From contig JAQWFQ010000026.1 in assembly GCA_029238665.1 (NCBI GenBank), positions 1 to 64,000 on the forward strand: a stretch of 64,000 nucleotides of DNA, in the 5' to 3' direction. This stretch comes from Crocinitomicaceae bacterium. Lineage in GTDB: Bacteria; Bacteroidota; Bacteroidia; Flavobacteriales_D; Crocinitomicaceae. The notes beneath the pieces were generated by a model. It was not told where the DNA came from and searched no databases. It saw only the letters and a program-made list of their open reading frames with translations. Below, piece after piece: positions 43,701 through 52,323 of the stretch. A program made the position numbers and the translations under genes. The stretch's first letter is position 1, and the number at the start of each line of letters is the position of its first letter.

Positions 43701-45493
43701 TGACCAAGGGTAGCAGTCCCTCCTGTAACGAATAGTGTTATGTCTGCATTTTGTGTTGGAGAAACTCCGATAGAAATGGGTACGTCAATTACATGGTAGT
43801 CTAAACAAGTACTAGCTGCTGTGGTTGCTTCAGCTTCATTTATTGTTTCTATTGCAATATCAAATTGAACTTCTGCATTTTGATTGCATAAGTCAATGCT
43901 AAAGGCGCCAATTCGTGCCGTGCCAGAAGTTGTTGGGTTGTAGACCCCTGCAAAATAAAATGTTTCACCATCTGAAGGGTCAACTCCCATGGAGTTATAG
44001 TCACCATATCTATTTGAATTGTTATAGGTTGTCCCTGTTGCAATTGAAGTCTCTGGTTCGGTCATTTGATTTAGTGGGTCACATTCCTTACGGCCGGTGT
44101 AACGTAGAGATGGGTAGGTTGAGCTACTAGATACATTATAGGCTAAGCCAATATTTCCTGAGGCAGATATTCCGATAGAAGGCATCCATCTGGAGTCTGT
44201 ATCTGGTGAGTAAGTACTTTCTTGGTAAAGAGTCCATGCGCCAGCTGTTCCGCCAATTCTTCGGAGCTCATACCAGCGTATTCCTGCCTGATCGTTACCT
44301 GAAACATCTGTAACATGACAGCAAACGATTGATTCATGAGATCCAAAGTTTCGATACATAATTCGATTCATTAAGAGCTCTCTTAGCGGATCAAGGTTTG
44401 TATTGGACCCAGGTTGATCGATACAGGAGAAGGATGTGAATCCGCATAGTTCAGAATCGAACGGCAGAGTCATGTTTAATGTTGTATTTACTGTAACAGA
44501 AGAATTCGAAACATTTGTCCAATCGATGTTTATATCCCAAATTTCTAAAGCGTCATTTGTTACTCCAGACCAGGCGTCATCTCTCATGCGCATAACCATT
44601 GGAGATGTCCCTGCGGGGGGAGGTGTTGTCCCTAATAAGCTGACAGGTGTTGTAGCTTGAAACCCGATAGTGTTATAGCTGGGTACGGTAAATCGTTGGG
44701 CTGAAGTTGTGGTTCCAGACAGTAAGTCTGCTCTATTTATTGCGTAAATAGGAGAGTTGCCAGATTCATTTGTGGTTATTATATAGGAGTCATTCCAAAT
44801 GGAGTATTTAGGGTAGTCTGGAAAACTGGGTGCATTAAAAGAAAATGTATGGTATGCACCTGTTGGATTTCCAGTTTGAGAAATTGCAACGTGCATGTTA
44901 TTTCCAGAATTAGAGAATTCACTAAGCATCCATCGATCGGCGCGTTGGTCGTATAGTACAATTGGATCTCCAAGTCCACCGGGCATCCCCATAAAGTTGT
45001 CAAAGTATATTTGTGATCCGATTGTTGCACCTGTTTTTGAATAAACTTGAATATAAGCTCCCGAAGGACCGTTTGTCATGTGGACAACATGGTTAGGGCC
45101 AACATCTACAGCTGGATCTGCCGGATTAACATTGAAATTACTTATACCATCCCAACTTTGAGTAAGTGCTTTTGATGTATTTGCAGGAGAATAATGTTTT
45201 TGTAGTGCTAAATCTTCACCTTGAGGTAGGGCGTTTTGATTTACAGATTCGTTTAGAATCCAATCATTCTTTGGGTGATAACCAATTTTTGGTGATTTTG
45301 TAGTTTCATTAATTGTCCCTTTAGGTTCTGTGTAGTCAATTAGGCTCTCTGTCAATCCATGGTAATAAACGGGTATAGATTTAGACTTTACCTCAGTCTT
45401 TGATTTGCTTTGCGCGTTAAGGCTGTTTACAATAAAGACGGTAGCTACAAAAAAGAGTAGCTGATTAATTGATCGAATAAATTGACTTGACAA
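40775..45493 (-). CDS. Large T9SS-secreted multi-domain protein, 1572 aa
   Basis: Signal peptide (to about residue 28, LNAQ) from a TTG start; no in-frame ATG preserves it. Residues about 110-530 resemble a beta-propeller-like surface domain. A Calx-beta-like unit follows (about 545-670), then a choice-of-anchor J/MAM-like jellyroll (about 680-840), an Ig-like stretch (about 860-1005), five ~92-residue modules of the type seen at 28034 (about 1013-1470), and a type A T9SS sorting domain (1490-1572). The last module and tail closely resemble those of the 615-aa protein. Predicted cell-surface adhesin or released protein; function unknown. Confidence 0.9.
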   Translation of the reverse strand: MSSQFIRSINQLLFFVATVFIVNSLNAQSKSKTEVKSKSIPVYYHGLTESLIDYTEPKGTINETTKSPKIGYHPKNDWILNESVNQNALPQGEDLALQKHYSPANTSKALTQSWDGISNFNVNPADPAVDVGPNHVVHMTNGPSGAYIQVYSKTGATIGSQIYFDNFMGMPGGLGDPIVLYDQRADRWMLSEFSNSGNNMHVAISQTGNPTGAYHTFSFNAPSFPDYPKYSIWNDSYIITTNESGNSPIYAINRADLLSGTTTSAQRFTVPSYNTIGFQATTPVSLLGTTPPPAGTSPMVMRMRDDAWSGVTNDALEIWDINIDWTNVSNSSVTVNTTLNMTLPFDSELCGFTSFSCIDQPGSNTNLDPLRELLMNRIMYRNFGSHESIVCCHVTDVSGNDQAGIRWYELRRIGGTAGAWTLYQESTYSPDTDSRWMPSIGISASGNIGLAYNVSSSSTYPSLRYTGRKECDPLNQMTEPETSIATGTTYNNSNRYGDYNSMGVDPSDGETFYFAGVYNPTTSGTARIGAFSIDLCNQNAEVQFDIAIETINEAEATTAASTCLDYHVIDVPISIGVSPTQNADITLFVTGGTATLGQDFILNNTTFTLAGPTLTGTAEIWVYNDAVVEGTENIILGYTLNANGGNAVSAIANQIVEIIINDNDLAPTVLSTTSTLLTQNFESGFGTFTTINPSLNTPFQVGNPINSSYLTFPATNTSNFAWINDDDCNCNQNNVDLIFPSIDLTGVTSGTLSFLSYFEGKTYQNNTETAEIYVSINNGAPSLVQAITTNIAWTTQTVDLTPYVNNSNVIFSIKYSDGTGWSYGIGIDNISIIGQTPIGVQTGINSNAGMTANVGPNTTVHFYDPASENIMMSLENTSTFDYGCVTVEVDRNGISALPFNTANSPDFLHSKTFKVSPTNTSPTGTYNVTLYYQENEVAGWESATGNSRNNAEVINVGGTSTINDVNALNANNYTISNSNSVVGSFHGDITFTGSFNTEISGLGVGIYNPNGSNLPTTQLQAADCGSTVTGLTALIKADLITGTSNYRFRLINGADTIIIDRAFRSLPLGLIPITYGKIYNVDVAVTPAGGVQGNYGAICTITTPIPTTQLGTAYCGMTTTSLTRQIKAQLVSGAANYRFRFIEGTDTAIVENPFRAINLNHNGLTLEFNKTYNVDIAITLNGIEGNYGQSCQLITQFPTTQLGATHCNIITESLTRTVKAVGVSGATGYRFRFIEGTDTAIVDRTFRSIQLNHAGLNLSYGKTYTVDVAVKVGALIGNYGANCKVKTIFPTSQLGPAYCGMTTYNINRQIKGTAVPGADNYRFRFIEGIDTLLIDRPFRALPLSLVALDYNKTYSVDIAVTPNAGVQGDYGPTCLFTTAFPNTQLASLYCNTTANSMSNKIFALEAPGASNYRFRMINGTDTLIFDRPFRNFFLDQVVGINTGTTYNVDIQVTANGITGDYGSVCTLTTPTTSAISTTNKQEHACQQTAVVFDAKLSPNPFNDAITLHITSEDAKSIVLVSIYDATGRLIEHQFVDLYQETEIKIGTDYNPGFYQVITTQNGNKKTARIIKQ

Positions 45494-45566
45494 AAGGTTT
45501 GTTTTAAATGATGACTATGTATATAGACTAAATATAAAGCTTATTTGTAATATGATCAACAGTTAG

Positions 45567-46394
45567 CTACTCTTTTTTAGAATCAAAAAAGTCAAGTGTT
45601 GTTTTACAGACTTCAAGTAAGTGCTTGGGTAGGATGTTGCTTTCCCATGGGTGACTTGAGCCAAATGTGTGTTGTGCGCCTTTAATTTGAATAATGTTTG
45701 TATTTAGCCATTTAGCTACTTTTTGCCCTTCGTCTATCTTTACAGAAAGGTCTTTGTCCCCATGAATAATTAGGGTTGGGGTGTTTGATTTTTCACAATA
45801 CGATTTAATGCTTAAACGTTTTTGATTCTTAATGAAGCTTTCGTATTGAGAATAAGCGTGTGGCATTTCTTGATGTGTTCTTCCATTTTTACGGTAGTAG
45901 TAACCATCATTTTTCCATTTTTGAAGTGTTGTTCCTGTAGGCATTCGTTCGGCAATAGAAGCGATTCCTGCCCAGCTTGTAATTTTAGCTACATACTTGT
46001 TTTCAGCCTGAAGTAATGCGATTCCGCCACCTCGAGAGTGTCCAATAATATAAATTTCGGGTAGTACTTTAAACTCAGCTTGAATTAGGCTTATAATGGC
46101 TTCAAAATCCTCAATCTCTTTTAGGTAATTGTTTTGACTGAAAGCATCTAGGTCGTTGAAGTCGATAGGCTTATCAATGGTTCCGCCATTATGACTTACG
46201 TTGTATTTAAGAAATCCGTAGCTGTAGTTCTTAAAGTAATCTTCAACAAGATTCCAACATCCCCAGTCTTTATGGCCCATATACCCATGCATAAAAACAA
46301 TCAGCTTATTGTTCCATTGAGTGGGGGTCGAAAGATCGAATACGCTTTTTCGATTACCTGAGCCTGAGTATATTCCGTTTTTAATTTGCTTCAT
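45567..46394 (-). CDS. Alpha/beta hydrolase (dienelactone-hydrolase-like), 275 aa
   Basis: Cytoplasmic serine hydrolase. The oxyanion loop is MHGYMGHKDWG near residue 35, the nucleophile elbow GHSRGGG near residue 118, the acid Asp in IIHGDKDLSVK near residue 210, and the His in KGAQHTFGSSHPW near residue 240. There is no signal peptide. The natural ester is unknown. It stands alone, divergent from the operon at 46524. Confidence 0.9.
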   Translation of the reverse strand: MKQIKNGIYSGSGNRKSVFDLSTPTQWNNKLIVFMHGYMGHKDWGCWNLVEDYFKNYSYGFLKYNVSHNGGTIDKPIDFNDLDAFSQNNYLKEIEDFEAIISLIQAEFKVLPEIYIIGHSRGGGIALLQAENKYVAKITSWAGIASIAERMPTGTTLQKWKNDGYYYRKNGRTHQEMPHAYSQYESFIKNQKRLSIKSYCEKSNTPTLIIHGDKDLSVKIDEGQKVAKWLNTNIIQIKGAQHTFGSSHPWESNILPKHLLEVCKTTLDFFDSKKE

Positions 46395-46523
46395 GGGTGT
46401 TTATATTCTGTCTTTTTTTTATCTAAAATAAGCAATTATATCCTGTAATTTATCATTGATGTTCTAGGCTCTATGTGTGCTAGTTTTACTATATTAGCAA
46501 CTAAATAGGAATTGGTGAAAATC

Positions 46524-46898
46524 ATGAAACTCCTTCTTGTTATACTTTTGTTTACCAGTTGTGGTAAAGGAATGGGTAGTCGCGTTGTAGGAGACAAATT
46601 ATCGGTTTATTACTTAGAGCATTCGGATAAAGATAAAGCAAAAGTAATTGCTAGTATTTGGAGAGATAAGGACTTAATTACCGGCAAAAAACAAGATTTA
46701 CAACTGGTTCAGTTTCAAGATGGATACGAGTTACGTTTAATAGCAACGAATAATATAGGTAAAACCCAGTTGCCCTTTAATGAGCGTAGAATTCTTTTAG
46801 GTCTTCAGCGTACTATTCGTGATAGTTTAAAGTTAAAAGGATTACAACTTGTTTTATGTGACTCCAAGTTCGAACCGATTTATAATATTAATCAATGA
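46524..46898 (+). CDS. Small lipoprotein of unknown function, 124 aa
   Basis: Lipobox LFTSC near residue 13 after MKLLLVIL. ATG 46524 is preferred over the TTG at 46512 because it starts the signal peptide directly. The mature part is a basic, mostly beta sequence with VSVYYLEHSDKDKAKVIASIW-type character and no known motif. It is the first gene of an operon whose members overlap by 1-4 nt, so it is translationally linked to the epimerase-CBS protein. How a lipoprotein serves a cytoplasmic sugar pathway is unclear. Confidence 0.75.
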   Translation: MKLLLVILLFTSCGKGMGSRVVGDKLSVYYLEHSDKDKAKVIASIWRDKDLITGKKQDLQLVQFQDGYELRLIATNNIGKTQLPFNERRILLGLQRTIRDSLKLKGLQLVLCDSKFEPIYNINQ

Positions 46899-47899
46899 AG
46901 ATATCAGCATCAATTTACAGTGATAAAAAACGGCCTTTAAAGGAGGTTATTCAAGATCTTATGGATCACCAGGTAGATTTACTTCATGTGGATTGCAACG
47001 ATGACCTGAATGTTTTTAACGACATTAAAACAATCAGGGAGCTATGTAGTATTCCAATAGATTTACACATTATTACAGCACACCCCTCAAAGTACTATAC
47101 GCTTTTAGAGGAAAATCCTGTTGAGTATGTCACGTTTCAATACGAAGATTTAGAAGAATCGCTCAATATTCCAGATACCGTAACGGGTAAAAAAGGAATT
47201 GCGGTAATTACACCCACGGCGGTTTCTATTTTTGATGCGTATCCAGACTTTGATTTTATTTTGATTATGGCAACGATTCCTGGTCAAAGTGGAGGGAAAT
47301 TTGATACTATAAATTTCACGAAAATCAGAGAGTTTGGAAATAATTATCCAGGGAAGTCAATACATGTAGATGGTGGGGTAAATGCTGAGGTTTCATTCAT
47401 TATTAGGAACATGGGGGTGACAAGTGCTGTTTCAGGTTCTTATTTGTTTAATTCAGCAAGTATTGGAAACGCACTAATGAATTTAACAAAACGTGAGGTT
47501 GAATCTCATTTTTCTGTGCGTGATTTTATGATTCCTATCGCAGAGTCTCCAACGGTTTTAAAAAGTGCGGTTAATTTAAAAAATGTACTGAGGTCTATTG
47601 ATCAAGGAAAGCTTGGTTTTTGTCTTGTGTTGGATGCGGACAATAAATTTAACGGCTTGGTTTCGAATGCTGATGTACGTAAGGCATTGTTGAATAATTT
47701 AGATGACATTAATGCGTTTCCACCAACAGAGTTGATTAATCCATCTCCGGTTACTATTAATGAGAATACAACGGTGCTTGAAATGTTGCAATTAATAAAA
47801 ACAAGTACGTTTCCGATCTTGTATCTTCCGGTGTTAGATGACGCAGGTTTTGCCAAAGGAATTGTTACTTTTGTTAACCTTATTAAAGGAGAATTATGA
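46895..47899 (+). CDS. Ribulose-phosphate-3-epimerase-like domain fused to two CBS domains, 334 aa
   Basis: Residues 1-about 205 are a TIM barrel of the RPE type. The metal and catalytic set is kept: His31 and Asp33 in HVDCND, His58 in DLHIIT, and Asp159 in HVDGGVN; the phosphate loop IPGQSGGKF lies at about 128. Residues about 210-334 are a CBS pair (SVRDFMIPIAESPTVLKSAV ... FPILYLPVLDDAGFAKGIVT). Standard RPE is ~215 aa and lacks CBS; the CBS pair is instead typical of KdsD. The CBS domains probably bind adenosine nucleotides. It overlaps genes on both sides by 4 nt. Confidence 0.85.
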   Translation: MKISASIYSDKKRPLKEVIQDLMDHQVDLLHVDCNDDLNVFNDIKTIRELCSIPIDLHIITAHPSKYYTLLEENPVEYVTFQYEDLEESLNIPDTVTGKKGIAVITPTAVSIFDAYPDFDFILIMATIPGQSGGKFDTINFTKIREFGNNYPGKSIHVDGGVNAEVSFIIRNMGVTSAVSGSYLFNSASIGNALMNLTKREVESHFSVRDFMIPIAESPTVLKSAVNLKNVLRSIDQGKLGFCLVLDADNKFNGLVSNADVRKALLNNLDDINAFPPTELINPSPVTINENTTVLEMLQLIKTSTFPILYLPVLDDAGFAKGIVTFVNLIKGEL

Positions 47900-48894
47900 T
47901 TTTACATTTAAAACCAAACATCACTGAGTCTAAGGCGGTTTCAATAGCTGATGACTTAAATGCATTTCACTTTGTTTCAAAAGGAATAAACGTCCTTGTA
48001 ACTGGGTCGGGAATGAAACAAGTACCTACTTCTGTTGAAGCTGAGGTAGATCAGTTTTGGGTATTTGAGAATGATATCCAATTGGCATCTAAAAAATACC
48101 AGTCTGAAAAAAGAACGGTAAAAATTGGAAATACCATTATAGGTGGTAATACTAAAAATACATTACTCATAGGAGGGCCCTGTTCTGTTGAATCTGAAGA
48201 TCAAATCAGAGAGTCGTCAGAGTTACTTGTAGATATGGGGTTAACAACACTTAGAGGAGGCTGTTATAAGCCAAGAACAAGCCCATATTCATTTCAAGGT
48301 ATGGGATACGAAGGCTTAATGCTTTTAACTAAAATGCGAGAAGAGTTTGGCTTAAATATCATAACAGAAGTTCGTGACGCTACGCATGTAAATGATGTTA
48401 TTGAACACTCTGATGTTATTCAGGTTGGAGCAAAAGCGATGTACGATCAAGGGATTTTACGCGCTTGCGCTAAAACAGATAAAACGGTTCTAATCAAACG
48501 CGGGTTTGGAACAACTTTAAAGGAGTTTGTGCAGGCTGCAGAATTTGTATTGTCTGGAGGTAATGAGAATGTGATCTTGTGCGAAAGAGGATTGAGAACG
48601 TTTGAAACAAACACACGTTTCACCTTGGATTTATGTGGTGTGGCTTGGTTGCAAGAAAACACAAATCTTCCAATTATTTTAGACCCGAGTCATGCAATGG
48701 GATATGCTTATGGTGTTCCTGTTTTATCACGTGCCTGTGTTGCAATGGGAATAGATGGTTTGTTAATTGAAGCACATAGAGATCCTTCGGTTGCAAAGTC
48801 AGATGCTTCTCAACAGTTAACGCATGAAGGTTTTAGAGAATTATTAACGAGCTTAAAGCCGGTTGCTGCAAGTGTAGGATATTCAATGATATAG
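47896..48894 (+). CDS. DAHP synthase type I-beta family, 332 aa
   Basis: Condenses phosphoenolpyruvate with erythrose 4-phosphate, the entry to aromatic amino acids, or a close analogue. Residues 1-about 75 match the N-terminal regulatory ferredoxin-like domain of the T. maritima type. The barrel has GGPCSVES (93-100), YKPRTSPYSFQGMG, IIQVGA-like VIQVGAKAMYD, VLIKRGFG, ILCERGLRTFE and DPSHAMG; the KPRTSPYSFQG form separates it from Kdo8P synthase. There is no chorismate mutase fusion, unlike many Bacteroidota. It overlaps the epimerase-CBS gene by 4 nt and the phosphatase gene by 1. Confidence 0.92.
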   Translation: MILHLKPNITESKAVSIADDLNAFHFVSKGINVLVTGSGMKQVPTSVEAEVDQFWVFENDIQLASKKYQSEKRTVKIGNTIIGGNTKNTLLIGGPCSVESEDQIRESSELLVDMGLTTLRGGCYKPRTSPYSFQGMGYEGLMLLTKMREEFGLNIITEVRDATHVNDVIEHSDVIQVGAKAMYDQGILRACAKTDKTVLIKRGFGTTLKEFVQAAEFVLSGGNENVILCERGLRTFETNTRFTLDLCGVAWLQENTNLPIILDPSHAMGYAYGVPVLSRACVAMGIDGLLIEAHRDPSVAKSDASQQLTHEGFRELLTSLKPVAASVGYSMI

Positions 48895-49571
48895 TGAATT
48901 TAGAAGAAAATATAAAAGGTCTTTGTGACAAGAATGGAATTGATTTTGTAGGCTTCTTAGCTGACATGGATGTTGAAACGGTTTATGAATTGTCTGTTTC
49001 TGACTTGGAAGTGATTTGTGAGGAATACGAATTAGATTTAAACGCCCTGTTATTTAAATTTCCATTTAAATCAAATCATTTAAAATCTAAGTTAGATAAG
49101 ATAAAGCTACTGGTAATTGATGTAGATGGTGTAATGACAGACGGTGGAATGTATTTTACTGAATCTGGAGACCAATTCAAGAAGTTTAACACCAAAGATG
49201 GAATGGCTATCATACACCTAACGAAAAGTAATTTTCAAGTAGCCATTATTTCATCTGGATTTAAAGGAGATGCAGTTGCAAGGCGCGCAGAAATGCTAGG
49301 TATTCAGCATTGTTCAGTAAGCAGAAGTCCTAAAATAGAAACGTTGAGCGCTATTTGCAAAGAGTTAAACATTAACCTAGAAAATGTCGCTATGATTGGT
49401 GACGATATAAATGACCTAGCAGTCATTGAAAAGGTTGGTTTTTCAGCATGCCCAAAAGACGCTGTAAATGTAATTAAGTCGCAAGTAGACGTAATATTAG
49501 AAAATAAAGGGGGAGAAGGTTGTGTTCGTGAGCTAATAGACATGTACATCCTTAAAGAACCGTTGAGTTAG
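48894..49571 (+). CDS. KdsC-like HAD phosphatase with extra N-terminal domain, 225 aa
   Basis: The HAD core begins with VIDVDGVMTDG, with nucleophile Asp76 and Asp78, and continues FNTKDGMAI, IISSGFKG, SPKIETLSAI and MIGDDINDLAVIE, all as in Kdo8P phosphatase KdsC. Normal KdsC is ~170-180 aa; here residues 1-about 65 are added, a helical segment whose pattern (LCDKNGIDFVGFLADMDVET ... LEVICEEYELDLNALLF) resembles a degenerate Cro/CI helix-turn-helix. GTG start overlaps the upstream stop. The likely substrate is a 3-deoxy sugar-acid phosphate, possibly that made by its neighbour. Confidence 0.88.
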   Translation: MNLEENIKGLCDKNGIDFVGFLADMDVETVYELSVSDLEVICEEYELDLNALLFKFPFKSNHLKSKLDKIKLLVIDVDGVMTDGGMYFTESGDQFKKFNTKDGMAIIHLTKSNFQVAIISSGFKGDAVARRAEMLGIQHCSVSRSPKIETLSAICKELNINLENVAMIGDDINDLAVIEKVGFSACPKDAVNVIKSQVDVILENKGGEGCVRELIDMYILKEPLS

Positions 49572-49572
49572 T

Positions 49573-50793
49573 ATGGATAAAATCAAGATTGGGGTAATAA
49601 AAGAAGGTAAGATTCCGTCAGATAAACGTGTACCATTGACACCTAAGCAGTGTCGTTTGTTAGAGACTACTTATCCATTTGTTGAGGTTGTTGTTCAACC
49701 AAGCCCTATTCGTGCTTATAAGGATGAAGCTTATTTGGCTGAGGGGATAAAGATGAACGAAGATTTAACCGATTGTGAAATCATTCTAGGGGTTAAAGAG
49801 GTTAATATTTCTGACCTTATACCGAATAAAAAGTTCTTATTTTTCTCACATACGCTAAAAAAACAGTCTTATAACAGAGCTTTGTTACAGGCCATTCTAG
49901 ATAAAAAAATACAATTAATTGATTATGAGGCTTTGAAAAATAAGTCTAATAAACGCGTTATTGGTTTTGGTCGTTACGCTGGAATTGTTGGTTGTTACAA
50001 CGGCTTTTTGACATACGGACTCAAGCATGAACTTTATGAATTGAAAGCGGCTAATAAATGTGCTGACCGTAAAGAGGTTGAAGAAAAATTGAAGAAAGTA
50101 TCGTTACCTAATAACACCAAAATTGTACTTACCGGATTTGGTCGAGTGGGACATGGTGCTCGAGAAATTTTAGACTTACTGCCTATAACTGAAGTGACGC
50201 CTGAAGAATTTTTGACAAATACTTTTGATACACCTGTTTATACGCACCTAGAGCTGGAAGATTACTATGCTAAACCGGATGGTTCTAAGTTTGTTAAACA
50301 GGAGTTTTATACTACTCCAGAACGTTATAAGTCAGATTTTAAAAAGTACCTATCTAAATCAGACATGTATATTCCTTGTCATTATTGGAGCGATAAGTCA
50401 GATTACATAATTACACGAGAAGACTTAAAATCTGAGGACGTTCGTTTATCTGTTGTTGCAGACATTTCTTGTGATATTGATTGCGCTGTAGCTTGTACAA
50501 TTCGACCAAGTAAAATTACGGACCCAATTTATGGTTATGACCCAGTAACAGAGTTAGAAGCTGACTTTAAGAAAGAAGGGGTAATCGCTGTTATGGCAGT
50601 TGATAATTTACCGTGTGAATTACCTTTAGATGCTTCAGAAGATTTTGGAGGAGAATTGTTGAATGAAGTATTTCCATCGTTGCTTATTGAAGATAAAGAT
50701 TTGGTTATAGCACGCGGAAGTGAAACGACATTGAATGGAGAGCTTTCAGTGTACTTTACTTATTTAGAGAACTATTTAAAAGGATTGGAATAG
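49573..50793 (+). CDS. Saccharopine dehydrogenase/alanine dehydrogenase-type enzyme, 406 aa
   Basis: Belongs to the AlaDH/PNT-like family that includes NAD-dependent lysine-forming saccharopine dehydrogenase. The N-terminal domain shows IGVIKEGKIPSDKRVPLTPK and the catalytic-type KEVNISDLIPNKKFLFFSHT. The Rossmann fold is KIVLTGFGRVGHGAREI near residue 180, and VADISCDIDCAVACTIRPS matches the saccharopine dehydrogenase end. Whether the substrate is saccharopine in lysine metabolism or another imine is unclear. It starts 1 nt after the phosphatase stop, so it is in the operon. Confidence 0.85.
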   Translation: MDKIKIGVIKEGKIPSDKRVPLTPKQCRLLETTYPFVEVVVQPSPIRAYKDEAYLAEGIKMNEDLTDCEIILGVKEVNISDLIPNKKFLFFSHTLKKQSYNRALLQAILDKKIQLIDYEALKNKSNKRVIGFGRYAGIVGCYNGFLTYGLKHELYELKAANKCADRKEVEEKLKKVSLPNNTKIVLTGFGRVGHGAREILDLLPITEVTPEEFLTNTFDTPVYTHLELEDYYAKPDGSKFVKQEFYTTPERYKSDFKKYLSKSDMYIPCHYWSDKSDYIITREDLKSEDVRLSVVADISCDIDCAVACTIRPSKITDPIYGYDPVTELEADFKKEGVIAVMAVDNLPCELPLDASEDFGGELLNEVFPSLLIEDKDLVIARGSETTLNGELSVYFTYLENYLKGLE

Positions 50794-52185
50794 ATGATAA
50801 AGGGGGATAAGAAGGTAATTAGAGGATGGGTTTCTTACGATTGGGCAAATTCAGTTTATAACTTGGTTATATCCTCTGCTATTTTTCCTATTTTCTTTGA
50901 AAAAACAACCACGAATGCATATGTAAACCGTATGTATAATGATGGTTCTCCAGATTTTGATCCAAGTATGATTTCCGTTCGAACAGAGGATGTAACGTCA
51001 TTCTTTTTTGGAATAGAGATTACAAGTTCGGTATTGTACACCTATGTTCTTGCTGCGTCTTTCTTAGTCGTTTCTTTTTTATCGCCATTACTTTCAGGGA
51101 TTGCTGATTATTCAGGGAATAAGAAAGCATTTATGAAGTTTTTTTGCTACTTGGGAGCGACCTCGTGTGTGGGGCTTTATTTCTTTGACCCTAATAATAT
51201 GGGGCTTAGTATGATTCCATTTTTCTTAGCAAGCATAGGTTTTTGGAGTAGTTTGGTGTTTTACAATTCATTTTTACCTGAAATTTCAGAGCCTAAAGAC
51301 CATGATCGGATTTCAGCAAAAGGCTTTTCGATGGGGTACTTTGGGGGAATGGTTTTACTTGTTTTTTGTTTGATATGGAACATGGTTTTGGAGTATGACA
51401 TTAAATATTGCTTCGTTTTTGTTGGAATTTGGTGGGTTTTATTTAGTCAAATAGCATACCGGGTGCTCCCGAATAGTACCAATAATTATAAAAAAGAAAA
51501 AGGGATTATTTGGAAGGGGTTTAATGAGTTGATTATTGTTTTTAAAGCGTTTAAAAAGACAAAACGCTTAAAACGATTTATTACTTCATTCTTCTTCTTT
51601 AATACAGGTGTTCAGACAGTTATGCTTACAGCTACATTGTATGCCTCAAGAGAGATATTTAAAATTCCAGAAGAAATTAGATCAACGCTAACGCCAGCAG
51701 AAATAGCAAGTAAAGAAGGGGAGGGAACTGCAGGCTTAATTATTGCAATATTGTTAATTCAGATTCTAGGAGCTTTAGGAGCTTTTTTAATTTCCAGGTT
51801 GTCAGAAAAAATTGGAAATATGAAAACGTTAACGCTTGTTGTTGGTTTTTGGATTCCATTGTGTGTGTTTGCCTACTTTATTGGTCAAGGTGAACACGGC
51901 CAGTTTTATGCACTTGCATGCGGTGTCGGAATTGTAATGGGTGGTGTTCAGTCCTTATCAAGATCAACGTACGCGAAGTTTTTACCAGAAACAAATGATT
52001 ATGCAAGTTACTTCTCGTTTTTTGATGTGACTGAAAAAATAGGAATTGTTTTAGGGACGTTCTTTTTTGGATTTATGGAGTATGCGATGGATGACATTAG
52101 GGGGTCTATTCTATCAATAATTTTCTTCTTTGTTATCGGGTTACTCATGATTTTTAGGGTTCCTAAAAATGAAGTTGAGCAATGA
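50794..52185 (+). CDS. MFS transporter, UMF1/Atg22-like family, 463 aa
   Basis: Membrane protein with about 12 predicted helices. Family motifs are VSYDWANSVYNLVISSAIFP at the start, the PLLSGIADYSGNKK loop after helix 2 and SRSTYAKFLPE near the end. Atg22-type proteins move amino acids across the vacuole in yeast; bacterial members are poorly studied. It abuts the saccharopine-dehydrogenase-like gene with no gap, which makes export or import of an amino acid or the pathway's product plausible, but that is inference. Confidence 0.88.
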   Translation: MIKGDKKVIRGWVSYDWANSVYNLVISSAIFPIFFEKTTTNAYVNRMYNDGSPDFDPSMISVRTEDVTSFFFGIEITSSVLYTYVLAASFLVVSFLSPLLSGIADYSGNKKAFMKFFCYLGATSCVGLYFFDPNNMGLSMIPFFLASIGFWSSLVFYNSFLPEISEPKDHDRISAKGFSMGYFGGMVLLVFCLIWNMVLEYDIKYCFVFVGIWWVLFSQIAYRVLPNSTNNYKKEKGIIWKGFNELIIVFKAFKKTKRLKRFITSFFFFNTGVQTVMLTATLYASREIFKIPEEIRSTLTPAEIASKEGEGTAGLIIAILLIQILGALGAFLISRLSEKIGNMKTLTLVVGFWIPLCVFAYFIGQGEHGQFYALACGVGIVMGGVQSLSRSTYAKFLPETNDYASYFSFFDVTEKIGIVLGTFFFGFMEYAMDDIRGSILSIIFFFVIGLLMIFRVPKNEVEQ

Positions 52186-52323
52186 TCTAAGGGGTTAGTT
52201 TTAATGCATTTCTATTTGTCTTAAACTTGACGTTGTATGGAAGGGTGGATGTTTTTGTGCACTTGATTTTTGGCTTCAACGGATATATTTACTAGCTTTA
52301 ATTCCAACGATTAAACTATTATT

